Assembly: GCA_016794985.1 (NCBI GenBank)
Contig: JAEUIQ010000011.1
Coordinates: forward strand, 62,001-126,000
DNA length: 64,000 nt
Reading direction: 5' to 3'
Source of the DNA: Planctomycetaceae bacterium
GTDB taxonomy: Bacteria; Planctomycetota; Planctomycetia; Pirellulales; Pirellulaceae
The notes below the pieces were generated by a model, which made no database searches, was not told the origin of the DNA, and saw only the letters and a program-made list of their open reading frames with translations. Positions within the stretch are counted from its first letter, which is position 1; each line of letters starts with the position of its first letter. The position numbers were made by a program, and so were the translations under genes. Of this stretch, positions 44,247 to 54,814 are shown in pieces.

Positions 44247-45002
44247 ATGTCCGATTTTTCTGTGATCTTACCTGCGGCTGGCCAAAGTCGGCGATTCGGT
44301 GGCGCGGACAACCCGAGTCAGAAAAAGGTTTTTGTGGCCTTGGACGGCCGCCCGGTTTGGCTGCGAACCGCCGATTTGTTTCGCGACCGTGCCGACGTAC
44401 GCCAGGTCATCGTAGTGATTGCGGCAGACGATCGCGAGTACTTCGCGGATCGTTTCGGATCGGACTTGGCGGTTTTGGGGATCGATTGGGTCATGGGTGG
44501 CACCGAGCGTCACCACTCGATCGCCAATGCACTCGCCAAAGTGGACGGTCGCTCCAAGTGGATTGCGATTCACGATGCCGCTCGTCCGTGCGCTACCGAG
44601 AAAGATATCGATCAAGTATTTGCGGCGGCCAAGAAATCGGGGGCTGCTATCTTGGCACAACCGGTGCATGCGACCTTGAAAGAAATCTCCGAGCAACAGC
44701 AAGTCAAGAAGACGCTGGACCGTCGTCACCTTTGGTTGGCTCAAACGCCACAGGCATTTGAGAAATCGCTTTTGATTTCGGCGTATGAAAAGTTCGTGTT
44801 GGCGGCCAAAGACGGCTGTTTGAACGGCATTCCCATCACTGACGACTCGCAGGTGGTTGAAGCGACTGGGCATGTCGTTTCGGTCGTAACCGGTGCTGGT
44901 TCAAACATCAAGATCACCACCAGCGAGGATCTCAAGTTGGCGCAAGCGATTCTCAAGGCGCGCCCGAAAGGACCTAACCTCTTCCACCCGTTTGCCGATT
45001 GA
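44247..45002 (+). CDS. ispD: 2-C-methyl-D-erythritol 4-phosphate cytidylyltransferase
   Basis: 251 residues, the third enzyme of the MEP isoprenoid pathway: it joins MEP and CTP to give CDP-ME in the cytoplasm. The CTP-binding PAAGQSRRFG opens the protein, followed by the partner motif GGTERHHSI and the conserved HDAARP (Asp binds Mg2+). TPQAFE, ITDDSQVVEATG and the SNIKITTSEDLKLA block complete the usual order. Length and order match the family. The residues PSQKKVF after the opening glycine loop carry the lysine that binds CTP phosphate. It follows the unknown protein at 43175 after 16 bp. Confidence 0.95.
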   Translation: MSDFSVILPAAGQSRRFGGADNPSQKKVFVALDGRPVWLRTADLFRDRADVRQVIVVIAADDREYFADRFGSDLAVLGIDWVMGGTERHHSIANALAKVDGRSKWIAIHDAARPCATEKDIDQVFAAAKKSGAAILAQPVHATLKEISEQQQVKKTLDRRHLWLAQTPQAFEKSLLISAYEKFVLAAKDGCLNGIPITDDSQVVEATGHVVSVVTGAGSNIKITTSEDLKLAQAILKARPKGPNLFHPFAD

Positions 45003-45239
45003 TGGTGGCGCGATCAGGTCCGGCAATTGAATTAGTTTCTCATGTCGCGCCGGATCGAGGGACACGACCGTTTCTGGTCAAGCGTCGCGACCATAGGCTT
45101 GCTTGACCTTCGGGTTGGCGTCGCCGCTTGCGGGCTGTGACAGATTTCGCGAGTCGGGCGCGTCGTAATTTACACGTGAATCAGCTAAGATACGCTTGGG
45201 CTCATTCGTATTGCTGACCCCCAGAGAATTGAGGGTTTT
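45003..45239. other. Spacer upstream of the PSCyt1/DUF1501 operon
   Basis: Probably promoter DNA. No repeat or hairpin was recognised. Confidence 0.3.
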
Positions 45240-48200
45240 ATGCTCGGTCGCGTCGCGAACTACAAGTGGATTTTTTTCTGGCTGGGGCTGATGACGTTGG
45301 CCCCGAAGGGGTTCGCCCAAGAATCGGTTAGCTTTCGGCAAGACATTCAACCAATCTTGTCGCGTTATTGTTTCGCCTGTCATGGACCCGACGCCGAGCA
45401 GCGCCAAGGTGATTTGCGTTTGGATCAAGAAGCGGCGGCCAAGGTAGCGGCGATCGTGGCTGGGCAACCGGATCAGAGTCCGTTGATCGAGCGAATCCGC
45501 GCCAAAGATCCGTCGGTCGTGATGCCTCCGCCCGACACCGGACATCAATTAAGTGAAGCGGAAAAAGAACTATTCGAACGCTGGATTGCTGCGGGGGCCA
45601 AGTATGAAAGTCATTGGGCCTTCGAGCCCATCCAACGACCACCGGTGCCTGCTGCGATTGACGGATCGATGCATCCCATCGATCGCTTCGTCATGGCCGA
45701 GCAGAAGCGGCGTGGTTTGACTTTATCTCCTCGGGCCCAGCCGCATCAATTGCTCCGTCGTTTGCACTTCGATTTGATTGGTTTGCCACCAACGCCTGAA
45801 GTTGCCACAGCGTTTCTAGAGTCGCCCACGACAGAGAACTACAACCGCATGATGGAGTCGCTGCTTCAGTCGCCACACTATGGCGAGCACATGGCGGCGA
45901 CTTGGTTGGATTTGGCTCGGTACGCGGACACCAATGGGTATCAGAATGATTTTTATCGAAGTCAATGGCCTTGGCGCGATTGGGTCATTGCTTCGTTCAA
46001 TCGTCACCAACGCTTTGATGAGTTTCTTGTTCAACAGTTGGCGGGGGATTTATTGCCCGACCCGACAACCGAGCAATTGGTCGCGACAGGATTCAATCGC
46101 AACAATCGTTCAGTAACCGAAGGCGGTTCGATCGAAGAAGAGTGGCGAATCGAGAATTGCGCCGAACGAACCGAAACCGTGGCGACGACTTTCCTTGGGC
46201 TCACGATGGGCTGTGCTCGCTGCCATGATCACAAGTACGATCCGATCGAACGTCGCGACTACTATCAGTTTTTTGCCTTCTTCAACAATATTGATGAGCA
46301 AGGTGTCTATATCGAAACTCGCGGCAACACGGGCCCGCAAGTAAAAGTGCCCACGCCTCAACAGATCCAAGAATTGGCGGCGGTTGAAGAACAGATCGCC
46401 CATTGGCAACGTCGCTTGCAAGAGGAAAAGTCACAGCGTTCGACCGAGGTGATTCTTTCGGAGTGGAAATCCAGTTTGGCCGCCGACGCAGCCGAACTTG
46501 CGACTCCCAGCTTTGCGTTCCTGCAATCAAGTTTTGAAGACGCCGATGTCACGAACTGGAGTCCTGTGGGCAAAGCGACGATTCTGAGCGGGGCCGCTTC
46601 CAACGCGTTGTCAGGAGATCACTGGACAACGATCGACCGTGACAAACCGTTTTCATGGTCGATCTGGGTTCACGGTTCGAGTCGCGGCGCTTTGTTCTCC
46701 AAGATGAATGAAGACGAAAGTTACCGCGGGTTTGATGGAATCGTCTTGGAAAATGGCAAAGTCAAGATCCACTTGATTCATCAATGGCCCAACAACGCGG
46801 TGGCAGTGGTCTCGCAGCAACCGCTGCACGCAGAGTCGTGGCAACAATTGACGATCACATACGACGGCAACAGCCAAGCGGCTGGGTTGAAACTTTACAT
46901 CGATGGAAAACCGATGGGGGTCGATACTGAAGTTGATTCGTTAACGGGTTCGATCCAGAATCAAGCTGAAGTTTATGTTGGACAGCGCAGCAAGTCGTTA
47001 CAACTACAAGGACAAGTCGCTCATTTTGCATGGTTTGAGTCCGCGTTGAGTCCTACGTCTGTGGTCCATTGGCATCGGCAAAGTTTGACCAGCGCGGCAG
47101 CGGAGATGTCGCAGCAATCGGGCACCGAGTACGCGTCCCAGCGATTTTCGGAATACGTGAGTGGCCTCACTCCTTCGGAATCGAGCGTTCAGCTCCAAGC
47201 GGCCACGGCCCGGCGTGATCAATTGCTGCAAAATCAGCAAACCTGCATGATCATGCGCGAACGAAGCGATTACAGGCCGACTCACATGTTGCGGCGCGGT
47301 CAATACGATTTGCCAGAGACGTCGGTCGATTTGTGGCCGGCGACACCTAAGGTGTTGCCACCGCAAATGGAGGATCAGCCAGCCAACCGACTCGGCCTGG
47401 CGCGGTGGATGGTCGATCCACGCAATCCTTTGGTGGCTCGCGTGGCGGTCAATCGAATTTGGGCCCAGTTCTTCGGTCGTGGTTTGGTCGAGACGGTCGA
47501 CAACTTTGGGGTCCAGGGAGCTCCGCCCACGCATCCCGAACTGTTGGACTGGTTGGCAATGGAGTTTCGCGAGTCCGGCTGGAGCGTTCAACATATTCAA
47601 CGATTAATCTTGACCAGCCAAACCTATCAGCAGGCATCCGAACAACTTTCGAGTGCTGCCAAGGTTGATCCGAGCAATTTATGGTTATGGCGTGGTCCAC
47701 GCCAACGTTTGTCGGGCGAACAATTGCGGGACCAAGCGTTGTTTGTGGCCAAGCTATTCACTCCGACCATTGGTGGGCCGTCGGTTTTTCCCTATCAACC
47801 GGAAGGGTTGTGGGAGGAATTGGCCGGTGGCGCCAACGATGGTCCCTATCGTGTCTCGACCGGCCCGGATTTGTATCGGCGCGGTTTGTATACTTATCGA
47901 AAACGCACCGTGTCCCATCCAACGTTATCAACATTTGACGCGCCGTCGTGGGAGATTTGCTACGCTCGTCGAGCCACGACAAATACGCCACTTCAAGCAT
48001 TGGCGTTATGGAATGATCCGACTTACTTGGAAGCCGCTCGCCAATTGTCGGTCCGATTGCTGCAGGACCATCGTTCACTGAACGACCAATCGATGGCACC
48101 GAATGACGCGACCTATGAACGGTCGGCAGCTGACGCTGTCCGAGCGGCTTATTCGGCGACTCTCTATCGCGAGCCCACTGCTGAAGAATTGAAACGATTG

Positions 48201-48377
48201 GTGGCCAGTTATCAGAGTTTTCTGCAATACTATCGCGCGAATGAATCACAGGCGGAACAATTAGTCCGCATCGGCCAATCGGAAGTCGACGCCGCTTGGA
48301 ATCGCCCGGCTCTGGCTGCGCTAACTATGGTGACGAGCGTGATCATGAACACAGACGAATTTATGACCAAGGAATAG
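45240..48377 (+). CDS. Planctomycete PSCyt1-DUF1549-LamG-DUF1553 protein
   Basis: 1045 residues, exported. Signal peptide 1-27 ([12 protein letters not shown]). The planctomycete cytochrome c (PSCyt1) domain holds C44-F-A-C-H48, with [14 protein letters not shown] and [25 protein letters not shown]1549 covers about 140-350 ([31 protein letters not shown]). A laminin-G/concanavalin-like domain lies at about 430-610. DUF1553 covers about 700-1000 ([41 protein letters not shown]). This is the standard planctomycete outer or periplasmic protein that nearly always pairs with a DUF1501 gene, as here. Likely a c-type cytochrome receptor or oxidase for polysaccharide-derived compounds; the substrate is unknown. 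A GAGGG site precedes the ATG. Confidence 0.93.
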   Translation: MLGRVANYKWIFFWLGLMTLAPKGFAQESVSFRQDIQPILSRYCFACHGPDAEQRQGDLRLDQEAAAKVAAIVAGQPDQSPLIERIRAKDPSVVMPPPDTGHQLSEAEKELFERWIAAGAKYESHWAFEPIQRPPVPAAIDGSMHPIDRFVMAEQKRRGLTLSPRAQPHQLLRRLHFDLIGLPPTPEVATAFLESPTTENYNRMMESLLQSPHYGEHMAATWLDLARYADTNGYQNDFYRSQWPWRDWVIASFNRHQRFDEFLVQQLAGDLLPDPTTEQLVATGFNRNNRSVTEGGSIEEEWRIENCAERTETVATTFLGLTMGCARCHDHKYDPIERRDYYQFFAFFNNIDEQGVYIETRGNTGPQVKVPTPQQIQELAAVEEQIAHWQRRLQEEKSQRSTEVILSEWKSSLAADAAELATPSFAFLQSSFEDADVTNWSPVGKATILSGAASNALSGDHWTTIDRDKPFSWSIWVHGSSRGALFSKMNEDESYRGFDGIVLENGKVKIHLIHQWPNNAVAVVSQQPLHAESWQQLTITYDGNSQAAGLKLYIDGKPMGVDTEVDSLTGSIQNQAEVYVGQRSKSLQLQGQVAHFAWFESALSPTSVVHWHRQSLTSAAAEMSQQSGTEYASQRFSEYVSGLTPSESSVQLQAATARRDQLLQNQQTCMIMRERSDYRPTHMLRRGQYDLPETSVDLWPATPKVLPPQMEDQPANRLGLARWMVDPRNPLVARVAVNRIWAQFFGRGLVETVDNFGVQGAPPTHPELLDWLAMEFRESGWSVQHIQRLILTSQTYQQASEQLSSAAKVDPSNLWLWRGPRQRLSGEQLRDQALFVAKLFTPTIGGPSVFPYQPEGLWEELAGGANDGPYRVSTGPDLYRRGLYTYRKRTVSHPTLSTFDAPSWEICYARRATTNTPLQALALWNDPTYLEAARQLSVRLLQDHRSLNDQSMAPNDATYERSAADAVRAAYSATLYREPTAEELKRLVASYQSFLQYYRANESQAEQLVRIGQSEVDAAWNRPALAALTMVTSVIMNTDEFMTKE

Positions 48378-48381
48378 ATTG

Positions 48382-49848
48382 ATGAAGTTGTATTCGGAAA
48401 TCGGTGCGAACGTCGCTGATGCGATGGCCGGAAATCGTCGCTCGTTTCTGCGGGCCAACGGCCTGAGCCTGGGTTGCATGGCGGCTTCCGCGCTAGGCGT
48501 GACCAGCACGACGTTGCACGCCAAGAGTGTGCAGCCGGCCGACGATTCCCTGAAGGTTCGAGCGAAACGGGTCATTTATTTGTTTCAATCGGGTGCGCCT
48601 TCGCAATACGAATTGTTTGATTACAAACCGAACTTGACGGGATTGGCCAAGACCGAGTTGCCTGATTCGATTCGGATGGGTCAGCGTTTGACCGGGATGA
48701 CCTCGGGGCAGGCCAGTTTCCCGATTGCGCCCTCGGTATTCAAATTCGCCCAGCATGGTCAGTCTGGTCTTTGGCTCAGCGAATTGCTGCCGCATTTGGC
48801 CGGAGTGGCGGATCGGTTGTGCGTTGTGAAATCGCTTCACACAGAAGCGATCAATCACGATCCGGCGATCACTTATTTTCAAACCGGATCGCAACTGTCG
48901 GGTCGTCCAAGTATAGGAGCGTGGGTTGCGTATGGACTAGGTTCGTTGAACGAGGATCTTCCTACCTACATGGTGATGATTTCACGCGGCACAGGCCGAG
49001 CGGCTGGCCAGCCGTTGTACGATCGTTTATGGGGAAGTGGTCCCTTGCCAGGCCAATTCCAAGGCGTGAAGTTGCGTTCTGGGAGTGATCCGGTGCTGTA
49101 TCTCGCGAATCCAGCCGGATGCCCGCCGGAAATTCGGCGTCGGATGTTGGATGAGGTCCGGGCGTTGAACGAAGCCACGGTGGCCCGCACGAATGATGCC
49201 GAGGTCACGGCCCGCATCGAGCAAGCCGAATTGGCGTTTCGCATGCAGACTGCAATTCCCGACCTGACCGACTTCAGTGATGAACCCGCGTCTGTCCTCG
49301 AAAGTTATGGACCCGAAGTGCACAAGCCGGGCACGTACGCCCGGCACTGTCTGTTGGCACGAAGATTGGCCGAGCGGGACGTGCGATTCATCCAATTGTT
49401 TCACATGGGATGGGACCAACACGATAATCTGCCGGACCACATGTCGAAGCAATGTCGCGATGTCGACCAACCCACCGCCGCGCTGATCAACGACTTGGCA
49501 CAACGGGGGCTATTGGAAGATACCTTGGTCGTTTGGGGCGGCGAATTCGGACGAACTGTATATTGCCAAGGACCGTTGACGGAAGCCAATTACGGGCGGG
49601 ATCACCATCCCCGCTGCTTTTCCGTCGCCATGGCTGGCGGAGGCATTCGCGGTGGTTTGTCGTACGGAACGACCGACGATTTTGGTTACAACATTGTCAA
49701 CGATCCTGTCCACGTTAATGATTTGCATGCGACGATCTTGTACGCCTTGGGGATTGATCATCGCCGGTTAACGATTCCATTCCAGGGACTGGATTTGCGA
49801 CTTTCGGGCGTCGAAGATCGACATCCGGTACAAGCTCTTTTCGCTTAG
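48382..49848 (+). CDS. DUF1501 Tat-exported protein
   Basis: 488 residues from the ATG at 48382, with AAGGA 8 bp upstream; the TTG at 48379 is the less likely start. The N-terminus contains a twin-arginine signal (R19-R20-S-F-L-R then LSLGCMAASALG), so it is exported folded. The remainder is a DUF1501 domain of the alkaline-phosphatase/sulfatase fold: VIYLFQSGAPSQYELFDYKP near the start, HDPAITYFQTGSQ in the middle, and VVWGGEFGRTVYCQGPL...YGRDHHPRCF with the conserved His-rich end. It starts 4 bp after the DUF1549/DUF1553 gene and forms with it the canonical planctomycete pair. Enzymatic activity is not established in the family. Confidence 0.93.
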   Translation: MKLYSEIGANVADAMAGNRRSFLRANGLSLGCMAASALGVTSTTLHAKSVQPADDSLKVRAKRVIYLFQSGAPSQYELFDYKPNLTGLAKTELPDSIRMGQRLTGMTSGQASFPIAPSVFKFAQHGQSGLWLSELLPHLAGVADRLCVVKSLHTEAINHDPAITYFQTGSQLSGRPSIGAWVAYGLGSLNEDLPTYMVMISRGTGRAAGQPLYDRLWGSGPLPGQFQGVKLRSGSDPVLYLANPAGCPPEIRRRMLDEVRALNEATVARTNDAEVTARIEQAELAFRMQTAIPDLTDFSDEPASVLESYGPEVHKPGTYARHCLLARRLAERDVRFIQLFHMGWDQHDNLPDHMSKQCRDVDQPTAALINDLAQRGLLEDTLVVWGGEFGRTVYCQGPLTEANYGRDHHPRCFSVAMAGGGIRGGLSYGTTDDFGYNIVNDPVHVNDLHATILYALGIDHRRLTIPFQGLDLRLSGVEDRHPVQALFA

Positions 49849-49891
49849 CGTATGCGTCATCGACTTGTCTCGTATTGCGTGTGAACACACT

Positions 49892-51871
49892 ATGCCAACC
49901 TCAGCGAACGACGAAAACTGGAATTGCCCGCATTGTGGGCACCAACACCAAGAACGTCCGTTCGCCATTGACGATAGTCTTCAATGTCAACGCTGTAATC
50001 AGTGGTTCCCGGCTCATGGAACGTCGTCCGATCATCATCAAAATTCGGCACTTGAGTTATTGGATGATCAAGAACTGTTCCAGAGTTTGGATTTGACCGG
50101 GATTGATTCGGATCCAGACACCGGAAGCCTCCGCTTCGACAGCCAGCCTCCGCGAGCGGGGCAAATGGTGTCGGTGCGGTGCCGGGTTTGCGACACACTG
50201 CAATACGTTGAATTGAAGCCCCAAGCAGGCATCAAGTGCGAGGTTTGCTTCGCCCCGATACCCTTGAATCCTGACGGAACGCCGGTCCAAATGAAAGGCA
50301 AATCGCAATGGACGCCTGCGACGCATCCGTCAACCGCCAGAAACGTGTCTGCGGAAGCCGTCGGACGTTTGGGGGATGATCGTGGAAATCCCGGTGATGA
50401 AATCGATGAACTGATCAAAGATGTTCGCAGTGATGTTGAAGGCGACTTCCAAATACCTGAGACTCGGGGGTGGGGGCCAACCACCGGGCGTGCGGATCCT
50501 GGGGATGATTCAAGCGAGGAATTGGTGCTTCAGCCACTCGAAGATCGTGGTGGAATGCTGCCTGACTTGCTTTACCTTCAAGATGACGTGAAATCGGAAC
50601 TCTTCGCCGACCCACCATCGCCGATCGAAGTCGATGACGAGGCATTGATTCCGCTAGAAGAACTGCCAGAGCCCGAGGCAATGGCTCCGTCGGACGAAAC
50701 GACCGAGCCCGAGGCGTTGATTCATCTGCAGGAACTGCCCGAGCCCGTGGGGGCGATCCCATTGGAGGACTTGCTTGAGCCAGAACCGTTGGAGGCCGTG
50801 TTGGACGAATTGCCGACCACAGGTCGCGTAGGACCACCAGCTTTTCCCGTCGGTCCAGAAGTTTCCTCGCAAGATCGCCCGGCAAATTCTTTGATTGATG
50901 TGAAAGATGGACCGATCGATTGGGATTCGCTCAACTTAGCTCCGCTAGAATCGGGAAGCGATCCGCCGAAAACGGAGTCCATTGCTCCTTTGTCACCGGC
51001 GCACCCGAAACTCGCGACCGACGCGAAAGCACCACCAGTGTTCAGCGTGCCTCCAGTCGTGGAGTCGGCTCCGCAGTCCAATACAAGCTCAAAGGCGGAT
51101 CGCACGAGCCATGGCTCAAAGGTAGAGCAAGCGACAAGTTCCGATCGCGCGGTGGGGACGGTCAATGGGAATGTTTCTTGGGATGTGTGGCGCGACTTGA
51201 TGATGCCGTTCACGAGCCCATGGCTGATCGGAGCTGGGCTGCTGTTGTTGCCATTGATCTATTGGGCGCAACTTAGTTGGCGGTTGGCGATTGACGATGG
51301 GACAACGTTTCAGAAGTTGGTCGGCTATTTGAGTGTTCTGTTCTCCTCGATCCTGGTTTTGCCCGTTTGGTGTGCGTTGCTAGGGGTAATTGCCAACCGT
51401 CCAACTTCCGTTGGCCAAGCGGGTCGGCTGACGGTCCAAGCGGTTTTCGCGCAAGCATGTCAGTTTGCGATGGCTTTGTGCTGTTGGGTGCCCGGCGCGG
51501 CGCTGGCGACCATCACCATGCATTACCTTACGATCGGTTGCGGGGGAGCGATCACCATGTTGATCGGCGGACTGTACTTGGTGACGACCGCCGTTGTTGC
51601 CAATGAGATGTTTGCGGGTTATCATCCGCACGTCATGCGGTCTCTGAAGGAACAGCACGCCGATTGGGCGCTGGCTGCGATTATCGTTGGGGGATTGTTG
51701 ATGGTCGGCATCGTCCTCGCGATTGCGACCTCGTATTCGGAGATGTTGGGCGGAGCGATTTTCGCCGTGTTCGTCGTCCCGGCATCCATGCTCTATGCGG
51801 CGACGATTGGATGTCTGGCGAAAAGAGTGTTGCAGTTGGACGAGGATGAATCACAGGGTCGCCAATGGTAA
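49892..51871 (+). CDS. Zinc-ribbon and acidic-linker polytopic membrane protein
   Basis: 659 residues from the ATG at 49892. The N-terminus has two zinc ribbons: CPHCGH...CQRCNQ (about 11-35) and CRVCDTLQYVELKPQAGIKCEVC (about 100-125), of the MJ0042 or FHA-associated type. About 130-430 are a long acidic Pro/Glu/Leu-rich linker with partly repeated ELPEPE and LEDLLEPE units. The C-terminal ~220 residues hold five or six transmembrane helices. The layout is common in planctomycete proteins of unknown role, with a cytoplasmic zinc-binding head on a membrane domain. Its stop codon overlaps the start of the next gene by 7 bp. Confidence 0.75.
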   Translation: MPTSANDENWNCPHCGHQHQERPFAIDDSLQCQRCNQWFPAHGTSSDHHQNSALELLDDQELFQSLDLTGIDSDPDTGSLRFDSQPPRAGQMVSVRCRVCDTLQYVELKPQAGIKCEVCFAPIPLNPDGTPVQMKGKSQWTPATHPSTARNVSAEAVGRLGDDRGNPGDEIDELIKDVRSDVEGDFQIPETRGWGPTTGRADPGDDSSEELVLQPLEDRGGMLPDLLYLQDDVKSELFADPPSPIEVDDEALIPLEELPEPEAMAPSDETTEPEALIHLQELPEPVGAIPLEDLLEPEPLEAVLDELPTTGRVGPPAFPVGPEVSSQDRPANSLIDVKDGPIDWDSLNLAPLESGSDPPKTESIAPLSPAHPKLATDAKAPPVFSVPPVVESAPQSNTSSKADRTSHGSKVEQATSSDRAVGTVNGNVSWDVWRDLMMPFTSPWLIGAGLLLLPLIYWAQLSWRLAIDDGTTFQKLVGYLSVLFSSILVLPVWCALLGVIANRPTSVGQAGRLTVQAVFAQACQFAMALCCWVPGAALATITMHYLTIGCGGAITMLIGGLYLVTTAVVANEMFAGYHPHVMRSLKEQHADWALAAIIVGGLLMVGIVLAIATSYSEMLGGAIFAVFVVPASMLYAATIGCLAKRVLQLDEDESQGRQW

Positions 51872-52314
51872 AGCGTTATCGTCATAACCGAATTCAGTTT
51901 GCTTATCCGGACAACTGGGAATTGCAACCGCCGGAACAAGCCGAGTTGCCGCATGAGATCTCTGTTGAATCCCCAGAAGGATGTCTTTGGATGGTCACCA
52001 TCTTTTCGGCGACGAACGATCCGAAGAAACTATTCAGCGAAGCATTGCAGAGCTTTTCCGACAACTATCAAGACTTTGAATACGAAGCCATCAAGGCCAC
52101 GGGAGAACTCAAACCCGAAAAGTCGGTCCAGGCCCATTTCTTTTGCCTGGATTTCTTGATTACCGCAAAAATTCAAATCTTCGTACAACGACCTTTCGTG
52201 TACTTGATTGTGCAGCAAGCCGAAAACCGACTTTATGAACGATCAGAAGCCGTGTTCGAAGCGATTACGGCAAGCCTTTTGGGCAACTCGAACCCTGTGG
52301 AGCAGCCCGAGTGA
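51865..52314 (+). CDS. Small soluble protein, function unknown (PsbP/DcrB-like)
   Basis: 149 residues, no signal peptide. An AGGG site lies about 7 bp before the ATG, inside the end of the previous gene, and the two genes overlap by 7 bp. The sequence starts YRHNRIQFAYPDNWELQPPE and alternates beta strands with a few helices, including WMVTIFSA, HFFCLDFLITAKIQIFV and VYLIVQQAENRLYERSEAVFEAITASLL. This pattern is like DcrB/PsbP-fold proteins that bind ligands or partners at the membrane. The resemblance is by layout only. Linked translation with the zinc-ribbon membrane protein suggests the two act together. Confidence 0.65.
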   Translation: MVKRYRHNRIQFAYPDNWELQPPEQAELPHEISVESPEGCLWMVTIFSATNDPKKLFSEALQSFSDNYQDFEYEAIKATGELKPEKSVQAHFFCLDFLITAKIQIFVQRPFVYLIVQQAENRLYERSEAVFEAITASLLGNSNPVEQPE

Positions 52315-52345
52315 GATCGGCCATTTTTGGGCTTCCGAAGTTTGA

Positions 52346-54814
52346 TCAATTTGGCTTGCCTAGTTTGGCCTTGGAAGCGTGTTTGCTCTGGGGCGGTTTG
52401 GTTTTTGCGCGAGTCGTTCTTTTTTGCCGTGTTGTGGAAACGCGACTGCGGTCTTTCTGACGGCCGGCGGACTTCGGCGTTGTAGACGGCCCAACGTTTC
52501 TTTTGGTCGCTTGCCGTGCTTTCATCAGCGATGAATCGAGCTGCGTGGAGTTTCCACTCGCCTGACCAGCCTTGACGCTTCTCTTTGTCCGAGAAGTGTT
52601 CTGCCCGTTGCCGGTGGTCTGGCTGACTTTGGCCTTGGATTTGTTTTTGCCAGGGCTTACTCGCTTGGAAGCTTTGGATGGCGCGGCTACCGCAGCGGCG
52701 GGGCGTTGGCTTGCGACTGGCTTTTTCGATGAAGTTCGAGAACCTTTTCCAACAGTCTTCGGTTTGGCAATCGTTTTCGCGTCACTCTTGGTTTTTGGCT
52801 TGTTCGCGCTCTTGGACCGCTGCGAGGCCGAGCCTTGGCTTTTTGCAATGGATTTCGCGGAGCGGTGCTTGGATTTGGTGCAATGGCTCTTGGTGGCCGG
52901 ACGCTTTGCGACCTGATCGCGTCCTCGCTTGGCTTTCGACGCGGGGGGCTTGGCCGAGCGAGCATGGTTCTTGCTCGGCACTTCACGGATTTCCTGCGGT
53001 TCGATCGGCAAGGCGTCGATGTCGGCGTCATCATGGTCAATCACGCCAAACGTGGACTCGTCGTGCGACCAATGTTGGTCGAAGTCTGCCGCGTCGATTT
53101 CTTCGTCGATCGACTCGGCCACATCGTCGTCCCAATCGTCAGGATGTTCGATTCGTTTGACCAAAGCCTCGAGTAGATCACCTTCGTTCGCGCGAAGCTC
53201 GGCCAAAATGCTCTGGCTAACTTCCGCAGCAACCTGATGGGTATCGGCGGCTTGAGAACTGCGGGCCAAAACCACCACGGACAGGTCACCGGCGACGTGT
53301 TGGAAATCACTATTGAAAAAGCGTTCTTCGATCGCTGCCAATATGGAGTGAGGTTGCCCGGGGTGGGTTAGCAAAATGGCCCGGACTAGATCCGCATCGT
53401 TCGCCGAGCGCGATGATTCGCCCAAGGCATGCCGCAGTCCTTGAGAGAAGAGGACAATGGTCTCTGATTCTTGGAGAACTTGTTCCCAGGGTACATACGC
53501 CGTGTCTAAGTCGATACCCAACGGCGATTGAAATTGATCGATCGATTGAACTCCGCGTGGTCCCGCGAATACGACGCCACCATCTCCGGCATTGACCAGA
53601 TCCACGCGATGATTTTCGGGGTCGATCAGAGCGTAAATCAAGGACGCCGTTTCATCGCCAGGCGATTGACACCAGATTTGTTCGTTCAACTTGGCGGCCA
53701 TCGAGGAACTTGTGTGCCGATATTCTCGATGAGCCGAGACCAAAGAACGCATGTTGTTTAGAGTCATCGCTGCGGTCAACATGGGACCGCCGACTTGCCC
53801 CAATGCGACCGAGAGGTTCCCGGTTGGCGTAATCGCCCAATCGTGAAAGGTACTGGCCAGGTATCCTTGGCGGTACGTCCAGCCGACCACTTTCCAGCCG
53901 TCGACCTCTGGGGAAAAACTCGGCAAACGTGCGTCATTACTGCGAGCCGCCATCAACAGTTCTTGTTGTAGCAATGCCGATTCCGCATCACTGGCTTGTG
54001 GCTTCTCGCGCGAGTTGATTTCGCTGTAGAGTTGATTGTTCAAGCTGTCAATGAAGCCGAGTTCCTTTTCGGAAGGTGTTCGGGCTTGCGAAAAGAACAG
54101 CCAGATCGTTCCCAGGGGTAAATTCACGGTTCCCAACACGACACACCAACCGTATTGAAACGGCTTGGGAATTCGCCAAGTTTCTCCCATCTCCGGGGAT
54201 TGGATATTGATTTTGTTGCCGATCAAGGACTCGAGATCGGCTAGTGAATTTTCCAGGGCCCGTACCGAGTCAACTTCTGGCGCAAACGCCATGGGTGCGA
54301 TCATCGATCTTAGTCGCAAGTGCGTCGTTGCTTCATCCAACAAATAAACCGCTGCTCCAATGGCGTTCAGCTCGTCCTTGGCGAACCGTAGCAAGTTCGC
54401 AACTTTATCCGACAAATTCGTGGGAATCAGTGGTGAATCTTCATTCGCTTCGATCAGGGTTCCGCCTGACTGATGCTGGGTCAATTCCAATCCCTCGATG
54501 CGAGCCATCAATCGGTTGATGTTGGATAGAAGTTTCTCGCACTCGATTCGACTGACGGTCGGCTTTCCTATGGGCCACTTGGCGGACATGTCGCTGATTT
54601 CGAAGCGACCAAAAATCGGTGTTGGGTTGTGCTCGACCAGCAAGTCGCCGGGAGGTGAGACGACCCCATAGTTCAACTGCCAACCCGTAGTAATTTCGAA
54701 TTGCTCAGCCAAGAGCTTGGCTTCGGGGCAGCAAGCCTGTAAACGCTGCTTGAGTCGTTCTTCTCGCGCGAGATCTTCTTCGACATGAATTCGCAAATTT
54801 GGGTTCGAGTCCAT
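52346..54814 (-). CDS. GAF/SpoIIE-like pseudophosphatase with histone-H1-like C-terminal tail
   Basis: 822 residues, cytoplasmic. About 130-270 are GAF-like (LLRFAKDELNAIGAAVYLLDEATTHLRLRSM). About 300-520 are a PP2C/SpoIIE-type domain of the RsbU family, normally a serine phosphatase of anti-anti-sigma factors. The metal-binding aspartates of that family are missing: the GGDxYD site reads A320-S-T-F-H-D325, GDVSG is G339-Q-V-G-G, TDG is S457-Q-G459, and DDxT is G509-D-L-S512. It therefore looks catalytically inactive. About 560-610 are very acidic. Residues 615-822 are a Lys/Ser/Ala/Thr-rich basic tail of histone-H1 or AlaK-type, with no predicted fold. The single-copy gene converges on the gene at 51865. 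Dead enzyme plus DNA-binding tail suggests a nucleoid-linked partner-binding role, which is inference. Confidence 0.85.
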   Translation of the reverse strand: MDSNPNLRIHVEEDLAREERLKQRLQACCPEAKLLAEQFEITTGWQLNYGVVSPPGDLLVEHNPTPIFGRFEISDMSAKWPIGKPTVSRIECEKLLSNINRLMARIEGLELTQHQSGGTLIEANEDSPLIPTNLSDKVANLLRFAKDELNAIGAAVYLLDEATTHLRLRSMIAPMAFAPEVDSVRALENSLADLESLIGNKINIQSPEMGETWRIPKPFQYGWCVVLGTVNLPLGTIWLFFSQARTPSEKELGFIDSLNNQLYSEINSREKPQASDAESALLQQELLMAARSNDARLPSFSPEVDGWKVVGWTYRQGYLASTFHDWAITPTGNLSVALGQVGGPMLTAAMTLNNMRSLVSAHREYRHTSSSMAAKLNEQIWCQSPGDETASLIYALIDPENHRVDLVNAGDGGVVFAGPRGVQSIDQFQSPLGIDLDTAYVPWEQVLQESETIVLFSQGLRHALGESSRSANDADLVRAILLTHPGQPHSILAAIEERFFNSDFQHVAGDLSVVVLARSSQAADTHQVAAEVSQSILAELRANEGDLLEALVKRIEHPDDWDDDVAESIDEEIDAADFDQHWSHDESTFGVIDHDDADIDALPIEPQEIREVPSKNHARSAKPPASKAKRGRDQVAKRPATKSHCTKSKHRSAKSIAKSQGSASQRSKSANKPKTKSDAKTIAKPKTVGKGSRTSSKKPVASQRPAAAVAAPSKASKRVSPGKNKSKAKVSQTTGNGQNTSRTKRSVKAGQASGNSTQLDSSLMKARQATKRNVGPSTTPKSAGRQKDRSRVSTTRQKRTTRAKTKPPQSKHASKAKLGKPN

